Source: Methanothrix sp.
GTDB taxonomy: Archaea; Halobacteriota; Methanosarcinia; Methanotrichales; Methanotrichaceae
NCBI GenBank assembly: GCA_026394475.1
Contig: JAPKYD010000130.1
Span: 1-40,499 of the forward strand
Length of the DNA stretch: 40,499 nucleotides
Direction: 5' to 3'
The notes under the pieces are model-generated. The model was given only the letters and a program-made list of their open reading frames with translations. It made no database searches and was not told the DNA's origin. Positions 1-9,825 of the stretch are shown piece after piece. The translations under genes were made by a program, and so were the position numbers. Numbering within the stretch: the stretch's first letter is position 1; every line of letters starts with the position of its first letter.

Positions 1-64
1 GTATCTATACCCGAGAAAAAGCAGAAGTCGTTGTTTGACTTCTGAGACGATTTTTGCGAGCCTC

Positions 65-3000
65 TCAAGGTTTGACTGACTCGTGAGCCGCCTCAACTTC
101 CGGGCAGCTCAAGGGACAGGAGCTATCGTCCCCGTCGTCCCATTGTGCCAGCACCGGGTCGAAGTAGAGAGTCTCATTGGACCGCTCCTCCTTCGAACAG
201 GCGCAGCTTATGCCTGCAGGGCGAGCGGTCTCCTTTGCGGGCGAGCAGCTGCCAAGCCAGGCCCTGTTGATGATCGATTGGTTCCACGCTTTAGCCTGCC
301 CAAGGCTGCAGTTGCCTGCGACCTTGACGCGGTTGATGATATCTCCATCGCATCTCTTGACATCCAGATGGATCTCGATCTTCAATGTGTCGCCGATGGC
401 GAGGTGCACCAGCGTCCAGCTGGAGCTGTTCTGGTCGAGCTGCGAGGGCCGCATAGAGGAGTTGAGGAACCTGGCATTGCATGGGAAGAGGTCCCAAAGG
501 AAGAGCGGCCCCAAGGAGGCGTTGCCATCGTTGGTGATGGAGATAGTGTAAGCCGCCACATCGTTCTGCAGGTGTCCGTCTTTTCGAAGGTAAAGGTGAG
601 GCTCGTCGTACCTGGAAACGCCAGAGAGGATTATCTTTCGCGTCACCTGGTAGTCGCCCACGAGAAGAGCATCCTGTTCCACCTGCGGAGATTTGCTTTT
701 GCCGTAGCCAGTCCGGAACTCGGCTTTGCCAGAGAAGGATGTCTCGCTCTCCAGCTCTTTGAGGCTTGCGGCAACCGCCTTCTTCTTCAGCCGCCCGGCA
801 CTGGAGATCTCCTCACTGATGAGGCTGGACGCGCTCTTGGACCACATTCCCTCCGCCCATTTCTGAGATAAGTTCAAGGAAGTGCGGGAGGAGATCTTGT
901 AGCTCAGGCTGCCGTGAGCGGCACCCATGTCCTTGGCCATGAAGCTGCTAAGGGTCTCGATACGCTCCTCAGAGCGATAGGTTCCTGTGCCCGATTCGTG
1001 GCTCCTCTGGCGATTTCCTACTTGCGTGTCCGAGGCAACGTATCCGCCGCCGGAGACGGATCGATCCTGCACCAGATCCTGGCCGAAGTCATAGATATTC
1101 TCTTGAATCCGGAAGATACCTGCATATTCCTCATTGGTGAAGGTATCTCCCCCCCTTGCCGCAAAATTAACGGGCCTTTTCAGCGTTCCGAGGTTCGCCA
1201 GCCCTTGGAGATCGGATTTGATTTCAAGCAAAGAACCATTCTTATCCAGATTGAAGTGGCTCTCAGTGTCCAGCCTGGTCGAGTATCTGTACAATTCTTT
1301 GAAGGAAGTGTTGGTGAGACCGTTCCTGGCATGACTCTCCACGGACCAAAGGGAAGAGAAGCTCTGCGAGCCACCGCAAGGAAGCAGAAAGTCAGTTAGA
1401 TAGTAATTCGCCCTTATGCTTCGGTTCATCCTTATGGATTTGTTCTCGGTTAGAAAACGCAAATCCTCTTTGTTCTCATAAGCTCCACTGCCGTGCTCAC
1501 GGATGGAGAGATCCGTCCCCTCTTCACCAAGCACCAATACCCTCGCCAGGGCCGAATGCTGCATCTGATCAGAGACCACGTAGACTCGATTGGTCAGGAC
1601 GGACGGCTCCCTGGAGGTGGTGTAATCCCGATATGTTCTGACGAAGCCTTCTCCTTTAACCGCCTGATGGCTTTCATACTTCACGTCCGTACGAGGAATA
1701 CGCACCGTCAGGCCAATCTCCACGCACTCGCCAGGATCAAGGCGGCCAAACCTCCAAACACCGTCTTCTGCCTGAGGGGGCCAGGCGGAGACGAACTCCA
1801 CCGATGAGTCGAAGACATCCCTCACCGTGATATTGGTCGCCGGCTGGCCGCCGCTGTTGCAGACTTTTATGACGTAGCTTACCTCCTCGCCCCGACGCAC
1901 CGCCTTCTGAAGCGCGGTCTTGTTGACCTCCAGTCTCGTTCCATTCAGAACCTCGGTGTAAATAATGCCCATCTTCGGCCCGAGCTCATCGCACTTTATG
2001 GAGAAGCGATTGGCTAACAGGGCGCCGTGCGCCAGCGTCTCGCTCACCCTGACCCGGATGGTTATGCTGTGAGGGCCGTCCGGCGCGAGCCGGGGTATCT
2101 CCCAGGTGTTGTTCGCATTATCGGGCGCCGGATCGGAGGAGAGGAAGGAGATCCTGGGATCTTGCTCATCGATTATAATCACATTGTTGGCATCGAGTCT
2201 GCCTTCGTTCTCGTAGGCTAGGGTATAGGTGAGAAGCTCGCCCACCTCGACAGGCTCAGGCTCTGCTCTCATGCTAATTGAGAGGCTCATAGCGTTCAGC
2301 CGGCAGGAGGCGCTTTTTTGGTAATCGTTTATGCCGCCCAAGCCCGTTCGCTCCGCGGTGCAATCTCCGGCCAGGCTGGTCCAAGTGATTTTGGCGCTGT
2401 TGACGACCTCATCCCCTGGCTTCGCCAAGACAGCGGCATTGAACCGGAGCAGAACCTTATTGCCTTCGTCCCAGGCGAGGTCCAGGTCTTCAAAGTGCCA
2501 TTTCATTGCAGAGGCGTCAAAAGTCGCCGCAGGCCCTGACAGAACCTCTGCAGAGCCTGGAGAGTAGACGAGGCCCTCCGGAAGAACATCTTCCAGGTCC
2601 ACATCGAAGGCTGAGGCGTGGCTCTGAGAGGAGTGATAAACGGCTAAAGTGAAGGAGAGGTTTTCGCCTGCAGCAACCGTAAAATCTGACGCCTGCATCT
2701 CCAGGACTAGGTCGGGCTCAGCCACGGTCAGAGCCCCGGCCTCGTCCCCATCGGTCTTCAGTCCTTGCTCATCCGTCCAGCTCATGTCGGCCCTGGTTCC
2801 CGCCAGTACAGAGCCGTCCTGGTTCTCAGGCGAATTTGCCAGCAGGCAGTTGTAATCGATCTCGATGCTCTGAGCCGGACCCACATCCCCAAAAAACCAG
2901 CTGACCTGCATAGATCCGTCGCCATTCGAGGTCAGGAGCTCCCGTTGCAGAGTAAGCCCACGCATAGATAGGCTGCTTCGATTGTAGCTCAATCCTTTAG

Positions 3001-4480
3001 GAATGGTGTCATTGATCCAGAGGGTCCTAGCGCCTCCGGGAAGGTCGGCAAAGATCTCGTAGCTGGCCAGATCTCCCACAACTAGGCTGCGGGAATTGTC
3101 CGGTTGCTTTCGAAGGGCGGTCCTTGGGCTCACCTGGCTCTGCAGGCCAACCTCCTGGCAGGGACCATAGCCCCAGCTGGCATTGAGCAGATTGGAGTAA
3201 GAGTCCAGGAATAACACAACCTTGGCTTTGAGTTCGACTCGCGCTACTGCGCCTGGCGCCAGTGCGGCATAGCTCCAGGCCAGACCCTGGCCGGGCGAAT
3301 CGATGCTCATCAGCTGCAGGCCCCTCCCCAGAGAGTCCTCGACTTGAACGCTATAAGCTGTTCCATTTCCAGCATTCTCCAACTGGAGGGTCCAGACTAC
3401 TTCATCGCCCTCTGCGACCTCAAACTTATCCGGCGTTGCCGAAAGCCTCAGATTGGCTCTTCTAACCGCTATGGATGGCGACTGCGCCGAAAAAGAGCCC
3501 GCAGAAGACGAAAGCTCTGCCAAGAGGGCCGCCGGGCTGGTCGAGCCGCAACCGGCGGTGAGATTGAACGCCAGGGCCAGAGATTCACCGGCATAAATAT
3601 CGGAAGAGATCCCACCATTCGGCCCGCCCTTGGTGGACGCTTGAAATCTCCATTCCAGATCGTTTCCCAGATCCTTGCCATCGGGATAGCGCGCCCAGCA
3701 TAGATCGCTATCCTTATCGTCCTTGGCCTCCCGCGTGCAGTCGACCTCCCTGCCTGCAAAATCAAAAAGGGTGACTTTGGTGAGATAAGAGTTGATCAGA
3801 GTGCCATTGGTCCAGGGCACGACCAGGTATCTGCCTGCCACGAGGACTGTGCCCGACGGGATGAATACGGTTTTTCTATAGTAGCTGTCTACGAGCCTCC
3901 ATCCGCCGATATCTACATCTTGGGAAGAGGGATTGTAAAGCTCAATCCATTCTTTCCCTCCGTCAGTGCCTTTAGGATTCTGCTCCCACTCATTGATCAC
4001 TACGTGCCGGCAGGCTTTCAGTGCGAGGCTCAGGTCCCAGCTCAAAGACCGCCCGCTCACGACCGGCTGGCAATCTGATTCCCTGTCGCCAAAAATAGCC
4101 CTGGAATTTCCTGCATATTGGAATCCCTCCGGGACCTCTACCAAAGCCAACAGGCTGCTGGCCTCAGCGCTGCAAACGAAACTCAAGCCGTAAGCTCCGG
4201 CTCCACAGACGTCTACCTCTGCCGGAGCAGAGAGGCTCAACTCCGACGCTGCGGCGGGTGATGAGACGACCAGCAAAACCAGGGAAAGAAGGATGCAAAA
4301 TTCCAAGAAGCAGGCAAGGCATGGTCGGAGCAAGGGTCGGATTGGGTTGCCGGATGCTTCGTAACTTTTTCTGATTGGTTCTAACGATGAAGATTGAGCA
4401 CTTGAGACTCTCTTGTCATCTCCTCGCCATGCTCCAGAATTGCAGCCTGCGGAAGGGATATCACCAGACACAAAGATCAA
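65..4480 (-). CDS. Large secreted/surface protein with lamin-tail-like domain and DUF11-type repeats
   Basis: 1471 aa ORF. Signal-like hydrophobic stretch LEFCILLSLVLLVVSSPAAA about 60 aa in, so the true start may be downstream. LTD-like segment 'HVVINEWEQNPKGTDGGKEWIELYNPSSQDVDIGGWRLVD'. Repeated DUF11-like 'SATPDKFEVAEGDEVVWTLQLENAGNGTAYSVQVEDSL' modules. Many N-x-S/T sites. Confidence 0.85.
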   Translation of the reverse strand: MIFVSGDIPSAGCNSGAWRGDDKRVSSAQSSSLEPIRKSYEASGNPIRPLLRPCLACFLEFCILLSLVLLVVSSPAAASELSLSAPAEVDVCGAGAYGLSFVCSAEASSLLALVEVPEGFQYAGNSRAIFGDRESDCQPVVSGRSLSWDLSLALKACRHVVINEWEQNPKGTDGGKEWIELYNPSSQDVDIGGWRLVDSYYRKTVFIPSGTVLVAGRYLVVPWTNGTLINSYLTKVTLFDFAGREVDCTREAKDDKDSDLCWARYPDGKDLGNDLEWRFQASTKGGPNGGISSDIYAGESLALAFNLTAGCGSTSPAALLAELSSSAGSFSAQSPSIAVRRANLRLSATPDKFEVAEGDEVVWTLQLENAGNGTAYSVQVEDSLGRGLQLMSIDSPGQGLAWSYAALAPGAVARVELKAKVVLFLDSYSNLLNASWGYGPCQEVGLQSQVSPRTALRKQPDNSRSLVVGDLASYEIFADLPGGARTLWINDTIPKGLSYNRSSLSMRGLTLQRELLTSNGDGSMQVSWFFGDVGPAQSIEIDYNCLLANSPENQDGSVLAGTRADMSWTDEQGLKTDGDEAGALTVAEPDLVLEMQASDFTVAAGENLSFTLAVYHSSQSHASAFDVDLEDVLPEGLVYSPGSAEVLSGPAATFDASAMKWHFEDLDLAWDEGNKVLLRFNAAVLAKPGDEVVNSAKITWTSLAGDCTAERTGLGGINDYQKSASCRLNAMSLSISMRAEPEPVEVGELLTYTLAYENEGRLDANNVIIIDEQDPRISFLSSDPAPDNANNTWEIPRLAPDGPHSITIRVRVSETLAHGALLANRFSIKCDELGPKMGIIYTEVLNGTRLEVNKTALQKAVRRGEEVSYVIKVCNSGGQPATNITVRDVFDSSVEFVSAWPPQAEDGVWRFGRLDPGECVEIGLTVRIPRTDVKYESHQAVKGEGFVRTYRDYTTSREPSVLTNRVYVVSDQMQHSALARVLVLGEEGTDLSIREHGSGAYENKEDLRFLTENKSIRMNRSIRANYYLTDFLLPCGGSQSFSSLWSVESHARNGLTNTSFKELYRYSTRLDTESHFNLDKNGSLLEIKSDLQGLANLGTLKRPVNFAARGGDTFTNEEYAGIFRIQENIYDFGQDLVQDRSVSGGGYVASDTQVGNRQRSHESGTGTYRSEERIETLSSFMAKDMGAAHGSLSYKISSRTSLNLSQKWAEGMWSKSASSLISEEISSAGRLKKKAVAASLKELESETSFSGKAEFRTGYGKSKSPQVEQDALLVGDYQVTRKIILSGVSRYDEPHLYLRKDGHLQNDVAAYTISITNDGNASLGPLFLWDLFPCNARFLNSSMRPSQLDQNSSSWTLVHLAIGDTLKIEIHLDVKRCDGDIINRVKVAGNCSLGQAKAWNQSIINRAWLGSCSPAKETARPAGISCACSKEERSNETLYFDPVLAQWDDGDDSSCPLSCPEVEAAHESVKP

Positions 4481-4782
4481 TTCACCTTACTTTTGATACG
4501 TATCTGAATTACTGATTGCAATTAAGGATTTATCATATTTAATTATTCCCTTTGGTTGGCCTCATGATGGGCATAAAAGCAGGAAAGAAATGATTGAAAG
4601 GAGAAAAGCGGTTACAGATACTTCAATATGAATAATCCGCCGCGTTCTCCCTGCCCCATACTTGGGGCTGGACTAGTACCGCATCTCTTCCAGCGAAAAG
4701 CTCTTGCCGCGCGCTTGCCGATACCGTTCGCTCTTACCTCGCGGCGCGAAACCGAGGCCGTTTGCCAGGGCCTTCCCGCGGC

Positions 4783-5494
4783 TCACGGAGTGCGCCGCAG
4801 GGCCTCCAGGATATTAGTAATAGCTGCCAGCCGCTTTTCCAGGTCCCGATGCATTATCCTGATCAACGGCAGCTCTTTTGGCGCCACGGCCAGGCCTGAC
4901 GCGATGGCATGGAGGCCGTAGAGGGACACGACGGAGACGCAATCCATTTCTTCCTCCTCCCGGCGCTCCCAGCCTATGCCATCGGCACAGGTCTCGCGAA
5001 GCAGCAGCGACCTAGTAAGCAGTCCATTCTCGTAAAGAATGAGGCTGACCTCAGAGCAAAATCTCCGGCCTTCCTCAAAGGGAAAGCTCTCAGATTTAGC
5101 TAAGATGGTGATAGATCTGCGATAATAGGGCTAGGAGTCGTCCAGCAGATGAATGAAGGGTGCGGCCTTCTCCAGGATCTGCGCAAGGGCCTCAGCTTCT
5201 CGCTTCAGAGTTTCCTTTTTCAAGAGGGTGATCTTTTCGGGCAGGGGAGAAAGATCATCAAGAGCCAAGTTGATCTCTGCCAGGGAAGCGGGCACTTCAG
5301 GCTGCGGCTGGAAACGCCGCTCGAACCCCCCTGACTGCATCCACCAGGCGATTGGGCCATTCCGTGCAGCCTTGCTTTTTGAGCTTCCTGGCCATGGCTT
5401 CGGCCCGCTTGAGGAGATCCATTCCGGCCACCACCGCGCGAGCATCCAGTTCTACAGGCCCACTGCAGTCATCGAAAAGTATTTTTCCGCGCAT
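4783..5494 (-). pseudogene. Disrupted paralogue of the 217 aa protein at 18261..18914
   Basis: Reverse-strand translation 'EVPASLAEINLALDDLSPLPEKITLLKKETLKREAEALAQILEKAAPFIHLLDDS*PYYRRSITILAKSESFPFEEG...' aligns with '...EMPAALTEINAALDDHSPLPEKIRLLKKETLQREAEALGKTLQKAAPFVPLLDDSEPYYRKSITIFNKSESVPLDDD...'. In-frame TAG at 5131-5133 where the paralogue has GAG, plus a +1 frameshift at a C6/G6 run (5326-5331). Confidence 0.85.
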
Positions 5495-5525
5495 CCCAAC
5501 TCACCAGCTCCATCATACGCAAATA

Positions 5526-5575
5526 TCGTATTAAAGCGTATCGTATGATTGGGTATAAAATAGACTTAAATACGA
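5526..5575. promoter_or_regulatory. Divergent promoter region with TATA-like box and repeated TCGTAT/ATACGA half-sites
   Basis: TCGTAT at 5526-5531 and 5541-5546, inverse ATACGA at 5570-5575, TATA-like 'gggtataaaata' near 5551-5562. Lies between the disrupted paralogue (minus) and the RHH gene (plus). Confidence 0.4.
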
Positions 5576-5599
5576 GAGATAAAAGAAATAAATCGTAAC

Positions 5600-5758
5600 A
5601 TGTCAGAAAAGAAGGTAAAAGTTACAGCCTCAATGGATGCCGATTTAGTGAATTGGATGGATAAGGAAATCGAAAAAAGACGTTTTGCCTCTAGGACCCA
5701 CGCCCTCGAAGTCGCGATAGCTCAACTGAGAAATGGGATTGAGAAGGGACAGGCTTGA
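5600..5758 (+). CDS. Short ribbon-helix-helix (CopG/MetJ-like) DNA-binding protein, 52 aa
   Basis: Below the ORF-track size cutoff. Translation MSEKKVKVTASMDADLVNWMDKEIEKRRFASRTHALEVAIAQLRNGIEKGQA*, with RHH pattern (beta strand, then helix with 'RTHALEVAIAQL'). Confidence 0.7.
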   Translation: MSEKKVKVTASMDADLVNWMDKEIEKRRFASRTHALEVAIAQLRNGIEKGQA

Positions 5759-5883
5759 GTCTGCTTTTGCTTCTCATTAAGCCCTCGCAGTCTCCAAGGT
5801 CCAAAAAATTCATAATTCTGAATAGTATTATTAGTATAATAATTTTTAAAATTAAAATATGAATGGGTTTATAGTAAAATACT

Positions 5884-6096
5884 CTACCGCTTTCTTCCCG
5901 CCCTGTACTTTGGCCAGGACTGATACCTCGCCCCCTTATCTGCGAAGCTCCTGGCCACGCTGTCCGAAACGGCCTGCTCTATCCTCTCGTCGCGCGACCT
6001 TCTCTCCGCGGCCATCTTTCTCACTATGAAGTAGTTGGCCGCCAGGAAGACAGGAATCATCAGAACACAGATCACGACTATCTGCCAGATTTCCAT
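5884..6096 (-). CDS. Small single-TM membrane protein
   Basis: Probable start MEIWQIVVICVLMIPVFLAANYFIVRKMAAERRSRDER; one TM helix followed by a charged tail. The longer ORF extends to 6144. Confidence 0.6.
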   Translation of the reverse strand: MEIWQIVVICVLMIPVFLAANYFIVRKMAAERRSRDERIEQAVSDSVARSFADKGARYQSWPKYRAGRKR

Positions 6097-6165
6097 AAAG
6101 ATAGATCGCCCTGCGAATTTAAAAGCATCACCTGAAAGCCTCAATTCAAGGCACCTAAGAAAACA

Positions 6166-8166
6166 TCACCGGAACTTCTCCAGCAGCCGGACGTAGAACT
6201 CCCGCTCCGGCCCGCGCGCGCTGCGCACCAGCCGGTCCAGGATCAGCTCGGGGGTGCTGCGAGCCAGGTAGCTGTACCTGGGGCTGCGGTTCACAATGAG
6301 GTTGTTGTTCTTGTCCAGGCCCGAGGCCTCGATCCCATCCACCCGCACAGGGGTTTCTGCGAAGCGCCGCACCTCTTCAGCCAGGTGGCTGACGAATACG
6401 GCGACGCTGCCGCGCCTGTTCAGCTCGTCTAGGATGCAGGCGATGATACGCGCCGATGCTCCCGGCTCGGTAATGGACTCCAGCTCATCTGCCAGGACCA
6501 GCTTTCGCTTCTCGTTCTCCACCACCGCGAACTTATGCATGGCCGTCTCGAAGGCCCCGGCGGAGAGAGTTCCCCGGCTCTTGCTGAAGTAGTACATCTC
6601 CTGAAAGAGGCTGATGTGGCATGCCCTGGCGGGCACCGGAAGGCCCATGTGGGCCAAGATAGCAATTTGAGCGATGAGATCCAGGAGAGAGGTCTTTCCT
6701 CCGGAGTTCACGCCGCTGAGCAGGGCCACCTTCTCCGAATGCTCATCCGTGCCCAGGGAATAGCTCACCGCATCCGGATTGTCCAGAGAAAGATTCCTCC
6801 CCCCTTCAAAGCAGAGGCACGGCTCCTCGGAGATCTCGGGCATGCATAGCCCCTCCGCCAGGGCGAAGCTGCCTAAGGCATGAGCGAAGTCAAACTCCAT
6901 GAGGGCATGAACAAGCTCGCCTGCGGCCTCTCTCTTGTCGGCCAGGCCATTGGCCAGCTCTCTCTTGGATTTGAGCCCACGCTCCTCCCTCCGGCTTCGC
7001 AGCTCCTGCTCAAAGGAGCGCAGAGCCTGGCGGTTCAGCTCCAGGGGAAAACAGATCTCGGAAGAGAAGATCTCATCCAGCCAGACCGCCTCCGGCCCGG
7101 CCAGCTCCAGCTCGCGAGCGGCGCGAGCTCTGGCCTCCTTCAGCACATCCTGGAAGACGCCCTTCATCTGTACCTCGAAGAGCTCCCGGACGCCTTCGCC
7201 CCGGCTCATCACCTGCAGGAGATCCGTACCTTCCAGGGTGATGGAGCTCTTCTCAATCTTTGCTTTCAGCTCTTCATTGGCCCAGGATGCAGCCTCTGCC
7301 ACGCATCCCCCCAGGCGCGAGGCTAGAAGCGCGAGCCTCTCCGCCTCGCTGTCCTCGCCTTTCCCCAACCTGGAGATCAAATTCTCCAGCTCATCCAGGC
7401 CAGCAAAGCTGGAGACGCCCGCTGCCTGCAGCCTTCGTGCCGCCTTCACCGCCGCCACGAGGATCTCCAGGTTATCCTTATAAAATCCCAAGACCGCCTC
7501 CGGCACGAGGTACCACTCCTGCAGAGACTCTGCAACCTCTACGCCAGGGGGACCATCCAGCTCGTCGCCCACCAGGCTGACGTGGCTGTAGCTGTTGACC
7601 AGGCCCCTCAGCTCCTGGGGGCTCTCTGCCAGGTTCAAGTCGATCAGCTTGTCCAGGCCTCGCGCCTTCAGCTGCCCGAAGACTTCGGCAGAGGTGGCAG
7701 CCAATGCCCTTTCTCTTATCCTCGTCAGTGCTTTTTCCCGCAGGGGCCTGATCTTTTTCAGCAGTTCATCTATGCCGCTGCCCTGCATCTGCTTCGCCTT
7801 CTCCAGTGCCGCCTCGGCCAACCTTCGGTTCTCGGCCAGGAGCTCGGGGGAGGAAGAGGGGAACATGGTGCCTATCTTGAACCGGGCATATTCTGTATGG
7901 GCGTAGCCAGCCAGGCGCGAGATCAGCACCTGATAGATCTTGATTGCCTCGTCCGTCGCCAGGAAATCCTCAGACTTGACACCATATTTCATTCCCCGGG
8001 CGTGTTGCACCAGGGAAAGGGCCTGGCGCTCGCTCATTACCATGGAGAGGCCGGCAACATCGCCCCTCGACACGGCCTCCAGGGCATTCTCTTCGCTCCC
8101 GTAATGCTCCAAAAGGCGTTCCCTTATACGAGAGCCCACACCGGGCAGATCCACCAGCTTCAACAC
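6166..8166 (-). CDS. MutS-family ATPase with N-terminal helix-hairpin-helix
   Basis: N-terminal HhH 'LVDLPGVGSRIRERLLEHYG'; Walker A 'LLSGVNSGGKTSLLDLIAQ'; Walker B 'KLVLADELESITEPG'; 'VFVSHLAEEV'. Confidence 0.85.
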   Translation of the reverse strand: MLKLVDLPGVGSRIRERLLEHYGSEENALEAVSRGDVAGLSMVMSERQALSLVQHARGMKYGVKSEDFLATDEAIKIYQVLISRLAGYAHTEYARFKIGTMFPSSSPELLAENRRLAEAALEKAKQMQGSGIDELLKKIRPLREKALTRIRERALAATSAEVFGQLKARGLDKLIDLNLAESPQELRGLVNSYSHVSLVGDELDGPPGVEVAESLQEWYLVPEAVLGFYKDNLEILVAAVKAARRLQAAGVSSFAGLDELENLISRLGKGEDSEAERLALLASRLGGCVAEAASWANEELKAKIEKSSITLEGTDLLQVMSRGEGVRELFEVQMKGVFQDVLKEARARAARELELAGPEAVWLDEIFSSEICFPLELNRQALRSFEQELRSRREERGLKSKRELANGLADKREAAGELVHALMEFDFAHALGSFALAEGLCMPEISEEPCLCFEGGRNLSLDNPDAVSYSLGTDEHSEKVALLSGVNSGGKTSLLDLIAQIAILAHMGLPVPARACHISLFQEMYYFSKSRGTLSAGAFETAMHKFAVVENEKRKLVLADELESITEPGASARIIACILDELNRRGSVAVFVSHLAEEVRRFAETPVRVDGIEASGLDKNNNLIVNRSPRYSYLARSTPELILDRLVRSARGPEREFYVRLLEKFR

Positions 8167-8255
8167 TCCACATTTTGTCAGGAATATAATATATCTGTTC
8201 CGGCGGCCAAAGGCGGCAAGAAGCTTGATATCCTACGGACAAAAAGGAGAGTCCT

Positions 8256-9134
8256 GTGCTGCTAAATCATTTGCTAGACCTGGAAGAAGAGGAGAGCGTC
8301 TTTTTGGCAGAGGAGTGCCTGCAAGATCTGCTGGACCTGCCTGTAACGGCAGCAAGCTTGGAGTTTGGCCTGGATGCGGACGCCTGCATCGAGATGCAAG
8401 GATTAGGCCTGGCCTTACACCTTTCACAGCCCGCAGAGTTCTGGCTGCTGCTGACGGATAAATACTCGACGTACAAGATTCTCGATGAATATATCAAGAG
8501 ACTGAGAGCGAAGGACTGCAGGACTGTGCGGGTGGAAGAGAGCGATTTTTTCCAGGCCCTGACGGAGTACTTTTCCCGATCAATGGCTGAAGAGCTCTTT
8601 TGCGAGAGCTGCGCCGTGGCAGGGGCCCCTCTTTACGTGGAGGAGAGAATAGAGAGGCTAAAAGCCTTTTTGGAGCCGATAATACCTCAGGATAAGAGCA
8701 TTCTGGAGGTCGGCTGTGGCAGCGGCATGGCCACCCAGGCCCTTCTCCGGCTGGGGCACCATCCCCTCTCCATGGACTCAGACCGCTGCGATCTCTGTCA
8801 AGCTCTGAAGAGCAGTCGGATGGATCCCCTGAGCTGTTTCGTCCTGGACGCCAGGCTCTTGCCCTGCTTCTTTCCTTCCCAGTCTTTCCAGGTCGTTCTG
8901 GGGTTCATGATGGGTCTGATCAATGATTTCAACTGGGCTCTCTGGAGGGACATTATCCTCAAAGCTTCCTTTCTGGCCAAGGAGAGGATTCTCTTCACTG
9001 TTTACACTCAAAAAGAAGCGGAACTCATCGCGAAGGCTTTGGGCGAAGCCGGCTGGAAGGGCGAGGTAATCGATAATCGCGACTCTAAAGGAATTTACGA
9101 TCAGTGGGCTTATTTGGGGCGGAGGGAAGGATGA
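8256..9134 (+). CDS. Class I SAM-dependent methyltransferase
   Basis: 292 aa; SAM motif I 'KSILEVGCGSGMATQALLRLGHHPLSMDSD'. Confidence 0.75.
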   Translation: MLLNHLLDLEEEESVFLAEECLQDLLDLPVTAASLEFGLDADACIEMQGLGLALHLSQPAEFWLLLTDKYSTYKILDEYIKRLRAKDCRTVRVEESDFFQALTEYFSRSMAEELFCESCAVAGAPLYVEERIERLKAFLEPIIPQDKSILEVGCGSGMATQALLRLGHHPLSMDSDRCDLCQALKSSRMDPLSCFVLDARLLPCFFPSQSFQVVLGFMMGLINDFNWALWRDIILKASFLAKERILFTVYTQKEAELIAKALGEAGWKGEVIDNRDSKGIYDQWAYLGRREG

Positions 9135-9174
9135 CGGAAAAGTTAATTACAGTATCCTCAAGGGATGAGATGGG

Positions 9175-9306
9175 GTGAGACTTTTGGCTGAGTTCAAGAA
9201 ACGAAATACGGAGAGGAAGGGCGGTAAAAAGGAAGAGATCAAAAGCAAGAAACTGATAGAAGAGAACCTCGAAGATCTGAGGGGCAGAGGCGAAGAGGAG
9301 AAGTAA
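9175..9306 (+). CDS. Possible 43 aa highly charged small protein
   Basis: GTG-start reading frame VRLLAEFKKRNTERKGGKKEEIKSKKLIEENLEDLRGRGEEEK*, lying 40 bp after the methyltransferase gene. Confidence 0.3.
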   Translation: MRLLAEFKKRNTERKGGKKEEIKSKKLIEENLEDLRGRGEEEK

Positions 9307-9429
9307 TCCATCGCCAGGATCATCTCAGGCCGGGGGATCTTAATGGCCCATTCAAGTCGATATCGCGCTTGGTCGGCTGGAAGTCTTCATAGATCTCCCC
9401 GAGCCTTGAAGATCACTGGCGAACTTTGA

Positions 9430-9825
9430 TTACGAAGGTGTGACGCTCAAGCCCCGGCTTAGCTCCTTGAGCTTTTCTATGCTTTCCATGGTCTTGGCTG
9501 ACTCTTTCCGCTTCTCATCCTCGAAGTGTCTGATGATATCACCCAAAGATATGGTGAGCCTGTAGACCTTCATGGGGCGGCCTTTTCCATTCTTCTTGAT
9601 CTCTCGTTCCTCCACCCAGTTGTTATTGCGGAGGGTGCGCATGGCTATGCTCACCTCTGGCTGGCGGAGATTGGATCCGATCTCAATCTCCCGGGAAGTG
9701 GCCTCCTCCACGTTGGCCAGATAAGTTATCATGCTGGCCACGTTCCTGGGAATGCCGAGCTCCCTGAGCACCTCCACGAACTCCCGGTCAGAATCATCCA
9801 AAACTTTTACGGAGAATTGTTTCAT
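9430..9825 (-). CDS. Winged-helix transcriptional regulator
   Basis: 'ELGIPRNVASMITYLANVEEATSREIEIGSNLRQPEVSIAMRTLRNNNWVEEREIKKNGKGRPMKVYRLT' is a typical wHTH followed by wing. Confidence 0.75.
   Translation of the reverse strand: MKQFSVKVLDDSDREFVEVLRELGIPRNVASMITYLANVEEATSREIEIGSNLRQPEVSIAMRTLRNNNWVEEREIKKNGKGRPMKVYRLTISLGDIIRHFEDEKRKESAKTMESIEKLKELSRGLSVTPS

Noticed and set aside
83-871. 262 aa plus-strand ORF antisense to the large surface protein
   Set aside because: Shadow ORF in a GC-rich gene; the minus-strand 1471 aa frame has clear domains and signal peptide.
4628-4921. 97 aa plus-strand ORF
   Set aside because: Antisense to and downstream of the C-terminal part of the disrupted paralogue; no protein-like features.
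5131-5133. In-frame TAG as a pyrrolysine codon
   Set aside because: The paralogue has Glu here, the same gene also has a frameshift, and the probable host group is not known to use pyrrolysine; nonsense mutation or error is simpler.
7582-8265. 227 aa plus-strand ORF opposite the MutS-like gene
   Set aside because: Antisense shadow of a gene with clear Walker motifs; no recognisable family.
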